Below are positions 11,090 through 22,652 of a stretch of 64,000 nucleotides of DNA, one piece after another (position 1 is the first letter of the stretch; the number at the start of each line of letters is the position of its first letter). The position numbers and the translations under genes were made by a program. This stretch comes from Sialis fuliginosa (taxonomy: Eukaryota > Arthropoda > Insecta > Megaloptera > Sialidae), in contig OY540813.1 of the NCBI GenBank assembly GCA_961205875.1, positions 15,657,001 through 15,721,000 on the forward strand, in the 5' to 3' direction. A model generated the notes under the pieces. It made no database searches and was not told where the DNA came from. It was given only the letters and a program-made list of their open reading frames with translations.

Positions 11090-11290
11090 ACGACAGGGTT
11101 TTTTTTAATGAAAATTTATCAACTACAATAATCTTTCTTTTCTACATATTTCTCTCTTACAATTTATAGTGACCTTTTTCTTTTGCTCTACATTACATTT
11201 ACAATTTTTTAACTATACACAAATTAGTTTTTACAACTGCAGTTTTCATTTTTGAAACTGCAGAAACAAGCTACAATTACACACTAAAGA
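11090..11290. repeat. dispersed repeat with a short copy at 19.55 kb
   Basis: The phrases ACACAAATTAG, TTTTACAACTGCAG, TTTTCATTTTT and GCAGAAACAAGCTACAA near 11217-11285 recur with few changes at 19552-19625, inside intron 1 of the zinc-finger gene. AACTGCAGTTTT and GAAACTGCAG are locally inverted. A short MITE-like sequence is likely. Confidence 0.55.
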
Positions 11291-11520
11291 GACTAGAAAT
11301 AGGAAAGTTTCGTATCATCTCGGATTTATAATTGACAGTTTCGTCTCGAGCTTGGATATTACAACCGAAAATATATTTCGACATGGTATCGTCTCGTGAA
11401 AATTTAAGAAATTTCGTCTCGGTCTTGTCTAGTGAAAATCTTAGCCGATTTTATCTCTGACGAAGACTGAAACTAAGAAAAGTATCGATCTCTTACGAAC
11501 TTATATTTTAACATAAAAAA
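11290..11520. repeat. degenerate GTCTCG-rich repeat, related to 4.05 and 52.1 kb
   Basis: Contains GTATCATCTCGG, TTTCGTCTCGAG, GGTATCGTCTCGTG and TTTCGTCTCGG, the opposite-strand version of the GACGAGAC words at 4049-4190. Also similar to 52106-52470. Confidence 0.45.
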
Positions 11521-12307
11521 AATTGTAGACCAAAATCAATATTTTTATAAAGCGACACAGTATTTAAAATAACAATCAATATACATATATTACTAATAAT
11601 TAAAAGTTACATCAGGAGATAAACTTTTCGTACTTTAAAACTCATTAGGTCGCACATTAAACATAAAAGTACATTTCAGACCTACTGAAACTGAACTGTC
11701 TACTCCGAAAAGACCTTTTTAAATGTACTTAGAATACAATACTTCGATTAGTAATTTTGTATTTTTCCTGTTAGAACTTTAATAACGAAAGAAAAACTGA
11801 ATTAAAATTAAACTCAACAGAAACCTAAATCCAGATCTATAGTAAATATAAAATAAATATTTAGATTACAAGTTACAGATATTTCCCTCTTTACGATTTT
11901 TTGGTTTTGTGAGTTTCCCTGTATCATGTGAATTTCGCTTAGTACATGTTAATATATAAATGTAACTCGACCATTATTTTCATTTTAAAAGCTCCCGCTT
12001 TCCGATCAAATGTTTGGAACCAATTAACTCGTAAAGATGGGAATACTTATTATGCATGTAATTTAAAATATTTATGAAATTTCACAGAGGAAATATAGGG
12101 TAAAAGTAGTTTTAAAAGTTTATGTTGTATAAATAAAAAAGATCAAAAGTATTAAACCAAATTATTATTGTATGCTGTTACTTTATACTTATCGTTTACT
12201 ACATGAATTACATCAAAAAGTAATTTATCATTTTTAAATATTTACCACCTAAATAGCATCATTTCCGTAAAAAATAACTCATTGTGTAAATATCTTGCAT
12301 TTTGGAT

Positions 12308-12499
12308 TCAAACATTTTCCGATTTGTAACTAATAAATCCGTCAGTAAGTGTAACATTTCCTTCAAGATATCTGTCACCTCTAGCGAATTCTGAAGCGGA
12401 AACGGTTGTGTTAGCGGTTACAGACAAATATAGTGTGACTAAAATACACTTTGTATCCGGTTGTTTGAATTCAACGAGGAGATATACGTCAAATACCAT
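12308..12499 (-). other. unassigned minus-strand open frame, doubtful
   Basis: A 63-codon frame with mixed composition (VFDVYLLVEFKQ, ANTTVSASEFARGDRYLEGN) that looks more protein-like than other AT-driven frames nearby. There is no recognisable domain, no clear splice sites and no neighbouring coding sequence. It could be an exon, a transposon relic or chance. Confidence 0.15.
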
Positions 12500-12903
12500 T
12501 CCACAGCATATAGGTATGCACGTGTTTATTATTAAACTGTGTTTACAGAAAACAATACTAACTAAATTGTTACATCAACTTTGACGTTTATAATTACAGT
12601 AGTAGGTTTATTATAATTAATGGTATTATTTTTTACAGTATAATTATATAATAATCCCTCGAATTACGCAAATGATATGTTATTTATACTAGAAATACCT
12701 ACGTGTCAGTTAATGAATAGCCAATCCATGAGTTTTGATATTTGATATTATAAGTATAATAAATTGTGTTGAGTTTTTGACTTTGGTGCTCTACCATCTT
12801 GGAAAAATGGCGGACAAAAACGTATTTTTTCGTACTTTCCGTTTGGTCCTATACGACTAATACCCGGTATTATAAAGAATTTGTTTGAATGCAAATTCAA
12901 ATT

Positions 12904-13135
12904 AACTCCCAGCTAACGCTATCTGCTAGGTATTAAATATAAATGACAACCACTCATAAATGTAGTCAATAAAACCGTACATATAAGTAGAAATCAGTGA
13001 CTTAAAATAAGTTCTTCATTATACCTCATAAAATGCATAGCATTTACATTATTATACATTTATTACCACTGCTTTAAAATATCAAGCAATTTCACAACAA
13101 TTTGACTCCCAGTAGATAGCGTTAGCTAGAAGCAA
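12904..13135. repeat. inverted repeat pair ~185 bp apart
   Basis: AGCTAACGCTATCTGCT at 12911-12927 pairs with AGTAGATAGCGTTAGCT at 13111-13127 (16 of 17). Both copies are preceded by ACTCCC. The arms are short, and element boundaries cannot be set. Confidence 0.5.
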
Positions 13136-15874
13136 AGCGTGCTTAATTCTGTATAATATCGGACATAAGACAGTTACTTACAATTTCTTATAACTTTTTG
13201 TAGGTTTGATTCACGAATTTTTTAAAACGCTTATTTCTAGCGATTTTTTTTATTTGTCAAAAAAATGAGGACACGAAACTATACAGGTATATATTGGTTT
13301 TACAATTTAAATATATAGTTTAATGCGATTTTTTAGTGATTAGATATTAGGTATTACTTATAAACTATTGCCACCGAAATAAGTTTAGACATGTTGAGAT
13401 ATACGTTACATAGTATATTTACACTGATCTCGAGGGTCTACCTCTACTTGAACAGTATCAGAATTCTATAGAACTTTAAATACCTTATCAATATTAAAAG
13501 TCCGTATAGACTTGAAGTTACGAGAAAAGTTCTAAAACATCAATATGGATAATTTGAAAAAATACCATAATAAAAAGATACCTGTAAGTATTACGTATAT
13601 GAATCAGTCAGTTGCCAATGTGACTAACAATAAGACCTTTGAGTACTTACTTAATAAAAAAATCAAAAAACGAAAAAATAAAAATAAATTAAAAACTGTG
13701 TAGATATATTTCATAAAATATAAGCACTAAGGTGTATCTATTAAACACTGATTTTCTTGACTACTTGATCTGTGGGCCGACTCATATGTAGGAGTAGGAA
13801 TTGCAGGTATTTTTTAGCAATTGGTTGTAACGAGCAAAGAAAATATAGATTGCAGTTATAATACGCAAAAAGCCTTAATTTTAATTTACGCGTATTACCA
13901 GATTATGTTCTTAAAGTGAATTCAATGTGATAATAACATTTTTGAATGTGTTTCTCACACCTTCCACGTTGATCAACTAGCCCTATAGTCGGGGGTTAGT
14001 AGACGTACTGTCATTTAACCATTAGGTTTTGAGCAAGAATGCCAAAAATTCTTTCAAAATTCACTGCATCACGATTATTTTTTAAAATGGAACGAACGAG
14101 TTTTGAAACTCATCTCCTCAATTATTCTATACAAAAAGTACTTAAGTAATTTTACAAAAGCACTAACATACATAATAAAAGTGCCTAAGTACATTAAAAA
14201 TAATTAACAATTACGTTTCAATAAATGTATAGTTAAAGTACTTAAGTATAAGTACAACTATTTAAAAATGTATTTACCTACATATACCACATACACAATA
14301 TACAGCTCTGAATTTATTATTTTTGAGTTAATATATTTGTAATATGTTCTTACCTGACCTAAAACCCGCTTTTAGTGTATAAGACTTTATGTATGTGGTA
14401 CTTGTGGCACTAATTTAATATTACGATACTGGACATCCTTTTTTTAACAGGTTATCAACAAACATTTTTGTTTTTGAACAAAAATGTTTATATGAAAATT
14501 TGTTAGGAAATTCTTTATGAGGAGCTAGAAGCCCTTGAGTATTTATTTATAATTTATTCATTATTAGATGTAGGTATACTTATATATTTGAATACAGTTA
14601 TGAAATTTGATACCCGGTTTAGAATTAATAAGTGCTATCGATTTTTATATCAACCAATAGTTATTATTTATACCGGAAGTGTACGGTAACACTGTTAGCT
14701 ATATATCAACAAGGGCATATATTAGGGGGTGTATTTATATTTACATTTCCTTTAATTTTAATATTAGTTCTACAAAAAAATTTACTCTTTAATAACAACA
14801 TATGATAGAGGAATATTTTGTTAATTGCTCATTTTTTATGTACCTAAATACTTTACGATGGTACTGGAAAGAATTTTATAACATTTTATGTTTAAAAAAC
14901 AATTTTTATTAATTAATATCTATTATCCAAAATATTTATGTTAAAACTTCGGTAAAATATTAGCGGAAAATGTTTTTTTTAATATTTTAAAGGCGAAAAT
15001 GAATATTGAGCAAAATATGACAAGATACTTAATTATAACAAATTATCAAAAATTTATCTTTTAAATGCGATTTTTAGCATTCAATTTTTTTAAATTTAGA
15101 ATTTAGTACACTTATTTAAAATCAAAAAGAATATCTTTGCCTAAAATTTTCCTAAAATCAATTTACTATTGGTCATGGTCATGTTACAAAAAAACTAATT
15201 CTATGGTTATTATTTTTATTTTATGAAAAGAATTAAAATAGTTAATATGTATATTTTTAACTATTTTAATTTTTAATTATTTTCATATATTTATATAAAA
15301 AAATCATTTTCTTCGTTAGTAAGAAAACGGATTTTTTACTTTTGCAATTCGACCAATAAAAGCGCACTTATATAATATGTTTTTTCAGTCAATATAATTT
15401 TATCGCATAAAATTTTTTTACAAAATTTAAAAAAATACATAATGCATGAAGACTTTATTTCGCACTTCAAACAATTTTGATCTGTATAATTGGTTAAATA
15501 ACAAAAAAATAGGTCTTCAGGCAACAATTATTTTTACTTTACGGGGCACTTTTCGTCAGCTCAGGACTCCTTTTTATTTCGGGGCCCTTGGAAGTTGTCT
15601 AAAGTGCCTACTGTACAACGCGCCACTGATGATGCCTAAAACAAATTATTAGTAGTTACTAGTTATGCATGCACATGATAAGGTTCTGTAGTCATTCTCA
15701 CTATGATTCGAAATTAACTACGTTTCGACAAAATGAAATGTAAACAATTTCTACAGTGTTCGTTATAATTTTCATTGAAAGTATTAATTAAAAGCTACAA
15801 TCTGGATTTTTTTCAGATTTTTTACATCGATAGTTTAGAAATGAGAGGGGGGAACGCTCTGATAACGACTTTGA
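13136..15874. other. AT-rich stretch, no gene seen
   Basis: Apart from the partial MITE at 14031 I see no coding sequence. The open frame at 15446-15652 lacks any domain and ends in a hAT-like CGCGCCACTG word. Confidence 0.4.
14031..14123. mobile_element. MITE family A, partial copy
   Basis: Right-hand half of the family seen at 6683 and 54165: AATGCCAAAAATTCTTTC, then GAACGAACGAGTTTTGAAAC and TCATCTCCTCAATT. The left half is missing. Confidence 0.7.
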
Positions 15875-15882
15875 AGGAAAAT
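15875..15882. repeat. 8-bp target site duplication AGGAAAAT (left)
   Basis: Identical to 16641-16648 and directly abutting the element termini. Confidence 0.9.
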
Positions 15883-16640
15883 CAGTGGCGTCACTAGGGG
15901 GGTGCGGGGGGTGCGGACCGCACCGGGTGACACCATCACAAGGGGTGACACCCAAATGCAAAACATCACTATCTACGATTCTGTCACTCCATGAAATTAT
16001 TCTTATGCATTGTTTCACCTTAGCCGGCCCAGCGCACTATGGAAAATTTATTAACAACAACATATCATAAATGTTTTTTACTAAAGTCCCTACATACATT
16101 ATATTTTAATTTTATTTATTAGTTTAATGGTCAATCTTTATTCTTTACTATAATGCAGGAATTTCACATAATTTTATGTAAAAAGACTATTTTTGAAGCC
16201 TTACTGTTCATTATTTTTGTGGATTTTCAATTCAAACCTGTTCGCTTCATCACTTTAAAAGTTAATTTTCTATAAAACTTTGTAGGAATATGTACTCGTA
16301 TAATGTATTATACATTTCTGAAAAGCTCATCTTATGGATATTTTAGGACAATTTTACGTTTTTAATTATACGGTTCAGTTAACGATTAATTAATTGAACA
16401 ATAAAATAAGGGAGAAAAGAAAATTCTTCAAGTTCACCGAGACATTTGGCAGTCACCCACGCTTCCCACGCTTCTGTTGAATTTTAGGAGACCTTTCTAA
16501 CGACACCCCACTCAATGGGGTAGGTGAAATTTTTTTGAAAACACTTCATTTTATAGAAGGGGTCTAATTTTTTTTTTCAAGGGGGGGGGTGACACCATGA
16601 GTTACCGCACTGGGTGACACCAACCCTAGTGACGCCACTG
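15883..16640. mobile_element. hAT-superfamily non-autonomous element (family B), 758 bp
   Basis: Termini CAGTGGCGTCACTAGGG and the inverted CCCTAGTGACGCCACTG, with a perfect 8-bp duplication AGGAAAAT outside each end. An 8-bp duplication and CAGTGGCG-type ends define hAT elements. Both ends are GC-rich and carry GGGTGACACC motifs in opposed order (for example 15926 and 16613), so the subterminal regions also pair. No transposase is encoded. A shorter copy in the opposite orientation is at 36429-36926. Two further old insertions may account for the AAACACCCCACTCAATGGG phrase repeated at about 16505 and 16722. Confidence 0.92.
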
Positions 16641-16648
16641 AGGAAAAT
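16641..16648. repeat. 8-bp target site duplication AGGAAAAT (right)
   Basis: Matches 15875-15882 exactly. Confidence 0.9.
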
Positions 16649-18402
16649 ATATCGTGACTGAAGGATTAAAATCAAAAGGTCCCAAAAAATTGTTTGTTAC
16701 GTTATAGGAGACCTACCTAGAAACACCCCACTCAATGGGACAAGTTAAAAAAAATTTAAGTACACTATTTAGTCGAAAATCTCATCATTTCTGTTTTTGG
16801 GTCATCAATCTACGCCCGTATACCAAATTTTTAATTTCATCTTAATAAATACATATATAAGTGAAAGAATGAAAGGGCTGTGACATACAGACAGACGGAC
16901 GGACATAGTGGAACTAGGGCTTCTAGTTTTCTACGGAATCATAAAAATTGCTCCTTTTTCCAATCCGTTTTATAGAAAACCATACAAATTATAATCATCC
17001 AAGATACAAACCAGAGAAAACTGTTTTAACGTTTGTGGTGTCGCTAGTGACTTAAAAGTCAGTCATGTCCCGTTTTTGCAGACGATATAACAACAAACCA
17101 AACTAACTGTACCACATATAATGAACCTGATATAAAGAAAGAGAGAAGTATAGTAATCCTTGTATTCCGTATAGTTGATTCTTTTTGAACAGGTGGTATT
17201 GTGTTATTGTGCCAAATATATCTGTAACGCATATCTTCAACCACATAGAGAAAGAACGCAGATAAAAACTGTACCAACAAAATGATTTTGTCTCTCTCGT
17301 TTGATTTCAAGACTGTGTCAGGTCAAAATGTACAATTTCAATGGCCGAAAAGCGGTCAAACATAACTCGGGAACAAGTGTGTGTTTGTAGTTTTTAATTT
17401 ACCATGTTTTGTTTATTTGCTAATTATGTAAGTAAATAAATAACGTTCGTTCATGATTTAGTGATACAATGTTTGTGGTTACAAATATTGCAAAGATATG
17501 GGTTAAATTGTATTAGCAAATTTGAGTAGTGCATAAAACATAGTGCAGTGTACCCGTTTTTAGGCCACGGTTTATAGCTGTCTACCCTAAATAACTGCAC
17601 TAATTTTGTTGACGTATGCTTTTTAAAAAATGACGCTGTTACTAATATTATGAGTGATTTTATTTGTGTTTGTCACACGTGGATTTTGTCTTTAATAAAA
17701 GAGGTGGAATTAAATTGCTAATATCAGCTGTAATTTTTTTATTTCGTCTCTTTTTAATAGCTGCAGTGATGTAATATACATCTGCATTTTTACCTGTCAC
17801 TTATTTGGAAAGTTAGGTATAGATTTTAAGTTAGGTGAATGACTTTTGCAATTAAATAAATAATGTTTGTTTTTATATCTTCCTTTTATTATTTCTTAAA
17901 GTTAGTTGTTATCAACAGGTGTTTTGATGATTTTTTTTCGAAAGTAGTGTGTACTATAAGAATTATATTAGTTTTTCACGTTTAATATTCTATTTGATAC
18001 AAATAATATTTAAGTCACATGCATGTTGCTATATAATGACATTTCACAAATCAATTTTGAATATATTAGGCGTTAATCAATATTTAAAAAAGATTTTTGT
18101 ATGTATGTACATAACGAACAGTGCAAAGTTAAAAATTATTTCTATTTAGTTATAAAAAATGCTTTTTTGTAAAATTCTAAAAATTACTATCCATTTCAAA
18201 TACATAAAAATTAATATAATACATTTCATAAATTATCTAACCTCTCTCTGATCACTGATGATCGTGAAAAATACATTTTCATTCTATTAACTTTCTATTC
18301 TTATTTTAAATTTATCGTCGTTACATTCTGTAGACCTTATTTACATTTATTTTCTTATGCCATTTAAAAATTAAAATATATATTAACTCTTTTTAATTTT
18401 AG
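16649..18402. other. upstream region of the zinc-finger gene, no coding exon seen
   Basis: Contains a GACAGACGGACGGACAT low-complexity repeat near 16890 and an 83-codon minus-strand open frame at 17059-17310 that I cannot support as a gene. A 5' noncoding exon of the zinc-finger gene is expected somewhere upstream, because its first coding exon starts at an acceptor. Confidence 0.35.
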
Positions 18403-18629
18403 TAATGTTGTGGTCTGCGAGGTGTTCTGAAAGAAGTCGCCACGACGAAAAAACGTACGCGCGGTGAGGGCGGTGGGCGGGCGATGGCGGGCGCGGGGGA
18501 GGCAGATTCTGGGAGTGCGCGGCCTCCAACTACCCGGTCCACTACCGCCACCGCCTCTGCCGAAAGCGAGGTGGAGGCAGCCGTATCCGCATCCACCGTT
18601 GAAGCCTCGGTTGAAGCTTCTGTATATAG
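18403..18629 (+). other. zinc-finger gene exon with start codon (GC-rich)
   Basis: Acceptor TTTTTAATTTTAG ends at 18402 and donor GTAAGT starts at 18630. The exon is strikingly GC-rich for this window and encodes an Ala/Ser/Thr/Glu-rich, probably disordered N-terminus (residues 1-48). The last codon is split 2+1 with the next exon. Confidence 0.8.
18405..18467 (+). CDS. upstream ORF in the 5' UTR of the zinc-finger gene
   Basis: Within the exon that starts after the acceptor at 18401-18402, the first ATG (18405) opens a 20-codon frame ending in TGA at 18465-18467. It sits 16 bases before the main ATG and is in a different frame. Such a uORF could reduce translation of the main frame. The encoded peptide (MLWSARCSERSRHDEKTYAR) has no recognised function. 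Confidence 0.4.
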   Translation: MLWSARCSERSRHDEKTYAR

Positions 18630-21600
18630 GTAAGTTTTTGCACTTGAAATAGTAGCAATGTGTGAAATCAATGTTATAAGATATTTAGAATTGTCCATAC
18701 TCTTATTGCAGAATCTTATATTAAGTACTTTGGAAGTAATGGTCTATCTTGTCAATATATTGGTTCTCAGTACTGTCATTCAATCAAGATTGATGTCATT
18801 GTGATTTCACACGAGCTTACATATTATATATTCTTAGACTTCTATTTTGGAATGGGATATTTTAACTAAAAATCTGAAAATTGTAGCTTGTACGATATTA
18901 TTGTTTGCTAGATATAAGTTAATTAAAAAATACTATATTAGCAGAGTTATTTTAACTTTTATAAAGAATAATTAATTCAAAATTAAACATGCTATTGATA
19001 TTATTAAAATATGACATAAACTTAAATATCTTATCTGGCTATTAAGTTTATATTACTGATAATCTATTCCCAGTATAACTTTCATAACTTATTGTTATCT
19101 CTGTTTCCCTGTTTATAAAACAAATGACCTTGGTTAAGTTGTTATATATTTTCCACATATTCCAAACATACTCCACTGTATAATACAGTATCAAAGTCCA
19201 GGTTTCTAATCATTTCTAACGTATTTACTTATCCTTAAAATATGCAGTGCATATCTTGCATATAATTTTAATTTCTCTATAGTTTGCTGATTTCAAATAA
19301 ATTGAAATAACTGACTAACTTTCATTTCAAAGATTTTTATACATATGTATAATTTGATATAATATGTAATAAATTAAAATAAATGATAAAATGAACTCTT
19401 GAAAATCCAAAGCTATTATCTACATACATTTTCTATTGATTTTCAAATTTTGATATCTTATTTAAACGTAGAACTTATTCATACATACATAACATCCTGT
19501 TTATTAATAAAACTATAAATTTTTTTGTTGATATAGTTACTACTACTAGCTCTACACAAATTAGCTTTTACAACTGTAGTTTTCATTTTTAGAACTGCAG
19601 AAACAAGCTACAACTACACACTAAAATAACCCTTGAGTCCTTCAGAATACCTTACCTGTATAATTAATGATGAAATAGTTTTATTTTGAGCAAATATTGA
19701 GTTTTTTAAATCAATTAACCAATGTATTATTTGTTATTTAAGATGCGAACAATGTGATAATTTTGAAGCTACGACGCAATCTGCTCTATTAACACACGTG
19801 GCACAATGTCATACGACACGCGAAGCCGAACCGGAGAAAGTGGAGAACAACAATCCTCCAGCGGATCGACCACATCGCAAATTATTCGAATGCGATGTGT
19901 GCAATATGAAATTTTCAAATGGCGCCAACATGAGGCGTCATCGGATGAGACATACAGGCGTTAAGCCATATGAATGTCGTGTTTGCCAAAAAAGGTAAGG
20001 TGTACATTTGATTAACCCATCAGAGTTTTTTTTTCCATAAATTTAAAGCCTACCGCAATATTTATTGCTTTTTTGCCGTATCGAAGATACAAGACGTTTT
20101 GTGATCATTTTTTAAACTGTTTAGGTGTAGAGGTACAAAACAAGTTTCACATTATCAATACGTACTACAGAATCAGTTAATATGTATATTTGTATATTTT
20201 ATTTACTGATCTACAGTAAATTCTTGCAACAACGTAACTCAGAACAATGGCTCATTAATTTATACATGCATATACCAAAAATTTTAAATACCTACTGTTA
20301 AATATGTCAGTATGTATGTTATAAATTATATCAAAATTATTGTCACATGAACTTATTATCTCTATAATCTAAGGTCAATGTAAAGGTAAACTAAACATTC
20401 CAATTGATATTTGAGATATATTTGTATTAGCACATTGTGTAGAGATTGTGTTCATAAAAGGTTTTTTATACTAATAAGTCAAAAATATAATATAAACATA
20501 ATTGCTACAAGATCAATTCAACATAAGTATTAATTCTCAATCTTGAGCTTTTATCTCATGATAGAAGATTGCGAAATGTCAGTCAAAATTTTAAATTATA
20601 ATTTATGTTTGCCATGAAAATTTTTTTTTTTTCAAAGTCCTATATGTATATATATTTTATAATTTATGAATACCATTGCTTACAATTTAGAATGTTATTA
20701 AATTATAATTATTCGTTTTTAATTTATTCATTCTTTTTGCAGGTTTTTTCGTAAAGATCATTTGGCAGAACATTTCACAACACATACAAAAACATTGCCT
20801 TATCACTGTCCAATTTGTAACCGAGGATTCCAAAGACAAATTGCTATGAGAGCACACTTTCAGAATGAACATGTTGGTCAACATGATCTAGTTAAATCTT
20901 GCCCGCTGTGCAGTTACAGAGCTGGTTCAATGAAGAGCTTAAGGGTCCACTTTTCCAATAAGTATGTATTAACCCACTCAAATAGTCTTACTAAAAATGT
21001 ATGAAAGTAGTGACTCAGGCACCTTAAAAATATTTTTGGAGTAATTTGATATTTCATTAAAAATTAAAATGTATTGGTCTGAATATAATAAAATGTTTTT
21101 TTTTTACAGACATGGTATAGACCTTGACAATCCAGGACCAGGCAGTCAAGCCTCTCTTTTAGCTGCTGCAGCTGCAGCCGGACATTTAGCACCTTTAGAT
21201 GGAACTATAAGTGCGTTAACAGGATTATCTGTTAGTATTTCCAATTATAGTGATTCTGGAGATTCTAATGGAGCTCGATCAACAGATAATGCAACACCCC
21301 CTATGCATTTCCTTACACCGCATGTTGAAATATCCATGGCTGATGCACCAGCATCATATTCTCCACCTCAGGTACATGTTTAATTACTTTATAGTTTATA
21401 GTAATTTTAATTAATTTAAAATCATTTTAACAGTTTATCAGTAATGCATATTTGTGTTAAAAATGACCCAATTTGATTAGTTCCTTTTTTTGTCACTAAA
21501 CAGAGTGTAGTTACAATTACAAACAGTAAAATTTCTAGTTTTATGTAATCTAGTTCATAAATGCCTTACCAAAAAAAAAACTGGAAAACACTGCATTCAT

Positions 21601-22652
21601 CTTAAATTTCTTTTTTTTATATATTAATAATAAAATGCATCATTTTCAAAAATATATTTTAAAGAAATTTCTCTAAACATATGGCTTTCTAAAAGAATCA
21701 TACGGATCCAATAACATAAATCTTTTAATATTAAATATTTCAAAGACAAAAATCACTATTACGAATCACCTCTATTTATGCTAATTTTGACAGTTCCATT
21801 TAAATAGAATTTGGTTAATTTTTTATTTTCAGTGTGATCAACCCGGATCTTATTTTCAGACAAATAACAATAATAATAACAACGAAGCAACACAGCAACG
21901 TGTTAATGGAGAATGCCCAAACTCACCTCAGTCCGCAGATTCAAATTCAAATGCTCCAACAAGCAGTCATGCACATTCCAATTCTCATATTGGTGGTCTT
22001 GCCGAAACATCAATCACACCTTCTATAAGTTTGATTCCAATTAAACAAGAACCACAATCAGATGAAAATATTAACTACGATACGACTAAATTACGTGGGA
22101 TTACATTGAATGGTCCCGTGAATACATCAACTGCTAGTGTTACTTTACAGTCAGCAACATCTAGTAGTTTGTCATCATTAATAAAGGTATTTATTTAATA
22201 AATGATAATAATATTAACTGTAATTCATTTATCACTTTTTGTATTTTTATTTTATTTTATAGGTTTCTCCTTTAAAATCCTTACTTCGAGAAGATTTGAA
22301 ACGTAAAATGGCAACCAGAGGTTCAGCATCAAGAGCTCGTGCTACTATATCACCAAACCCTGGGAATTCAGAAAGTAATTCTGCTGATCCAAGTAGTGCA
22401 ACCAATGGAACAATAACATCGACAGGTCCAGAACAACCGTCAGATTCGACAGTATGGAGGACGTTGGCAAAGCGTGGCCTGCATGGTTTGCAATGCACAT
22501 TCTGTGGTATTGGTTTTCCTGACCAAACTCTTTACTTCCTTCACAAAGGATGTCATTCTGATGCTAATCCTTGGAAGTGTAATATATGCGGAGAGCAGTG
22601 CTCTAATGTATATGAATTCAATTCTCATTTATTGAGTAAAAGTCACCAATAG
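18484..22652 (+). CDS. C2H2 zinc-finger transcription factor, Ikaros/Hunchback-like (6 coding exons)
   Basis: Joined exons 18484-18629, 19743-19994, 20743-20961, 21110-21371, 21833-22186 and 22263-22652 give 540 residues. All junctions are GT-AG and keep one frame. Fingers: C50/C53/H67/H72; a block of four at C99-H119, C127-H147, C155-H176 and C186-H207; and a C-terminal pair at C489-H509 and C517-H539. The first two block fingers are joined by a canonical-type linker TGVKPYE. The central ~280 residues are low-complexity, rich in Ser, Asn and Ala, with a likely SUMO site (IKQE). The split layout, internal DNA-binding fingers plus a terminal pair reading CTFCGIGFPDQTLYFLHKGCH then CNICGEQC, matches the dimerisation fingers of Ikaros-family and Hunchback proteins. 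A nuclear DNA-binding regulator is inferred; targets are unknown. The start is the first in-frame ATG after an in-frame TAA at 18403. Exact orthology is uncertain. Confidence 0.9.
19743..19994 (+). other. zinc-finger gene coding exon 2
   Basis: Acceptor TTATTTAAG, donor GTAAGG at 19995. It encodes the N-terminal finger (YRCEQCDNFE.. to ..CH72), a Glu/Asn/Pro spacer, block finger 1 (FECDVCNMKFSNGANMRRH) and the first half of finger 2. The intron therefore interrupts finger 2 at residue R133. Confidence 0.9.
20743..20961 (+). other. zinc-finger gene coding exon 3
   Basis: Acceptor TTCTTTTTGCAG, donor GTATGT at 20962. It completes finger 2 (FFRKDHLAEHFTTH) and encodes finger 3 (CPICNRGFQRQIAMRAHF) and most of finger 4 (CPLCSYRAGSMKSLRVHF). 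The final His of finger 4 is in the next exon. Confidence 0.92.
21110..21371 (+). other. zinc-finger gene coding exon 4
   Basis: Acceptor with a T-run ending TACAG at 21109, donor GTACAT at 21372. It begins by completing K206 and H207, then reads GIDLDNPGPG and an Ala-rich stretch (SLLAAAAAAGHLAPLDG) followed by Ser/Asp/Asn-rich sequence. No domain beyond the finger end. Confidence 0.9.
21833..22186 (+). other. zinc-finger gene coding exon 5
   Basis: Acceptor TTTTATTTTCAG, donor GTATTT at 22187; length 354, phase 0 at both ends, so it could be skipped without a frameshift. Asn/Ser/Gln-rich low-complexity sequence with the motif SLIPIKQEPQSDE, a good match to the SUMO consensus. Confidence 0.85.
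22263..22652 (+). other. zinc-finger gene terminal coding exon 6
   Basis: Acceptor TTTTATTTTATAG at 22262. Starts VSPLKSLLREDLKRKMATRG (a basic segment), then Ser/Thr-rich sequence and the C-terminal finger pair, with the protein ending KSHQ and stop TAG at 22650-22652. The second finger of the pair has H-x5-H spacing, as is usual for the dimerisation fingers of this family. Confidence 0.93.

Noticed and set aside
17059..17310. 83-codon minus-strand ORF with hydrophobic stretches, upstream of the zinc-finger gene
   Set aside because: No domain, no splice or poly(A) context that fits, and hydrophobic runs are expected from AT-rich DNA.
18399..18698. 99-codon minus-strand ORF over the zinc-finger start exon
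   Set aside because: It is the antisense of a GC-rich Ala/Ser/Thr-coding exon whose plus-strand frame continues correctly across the next splice junction.
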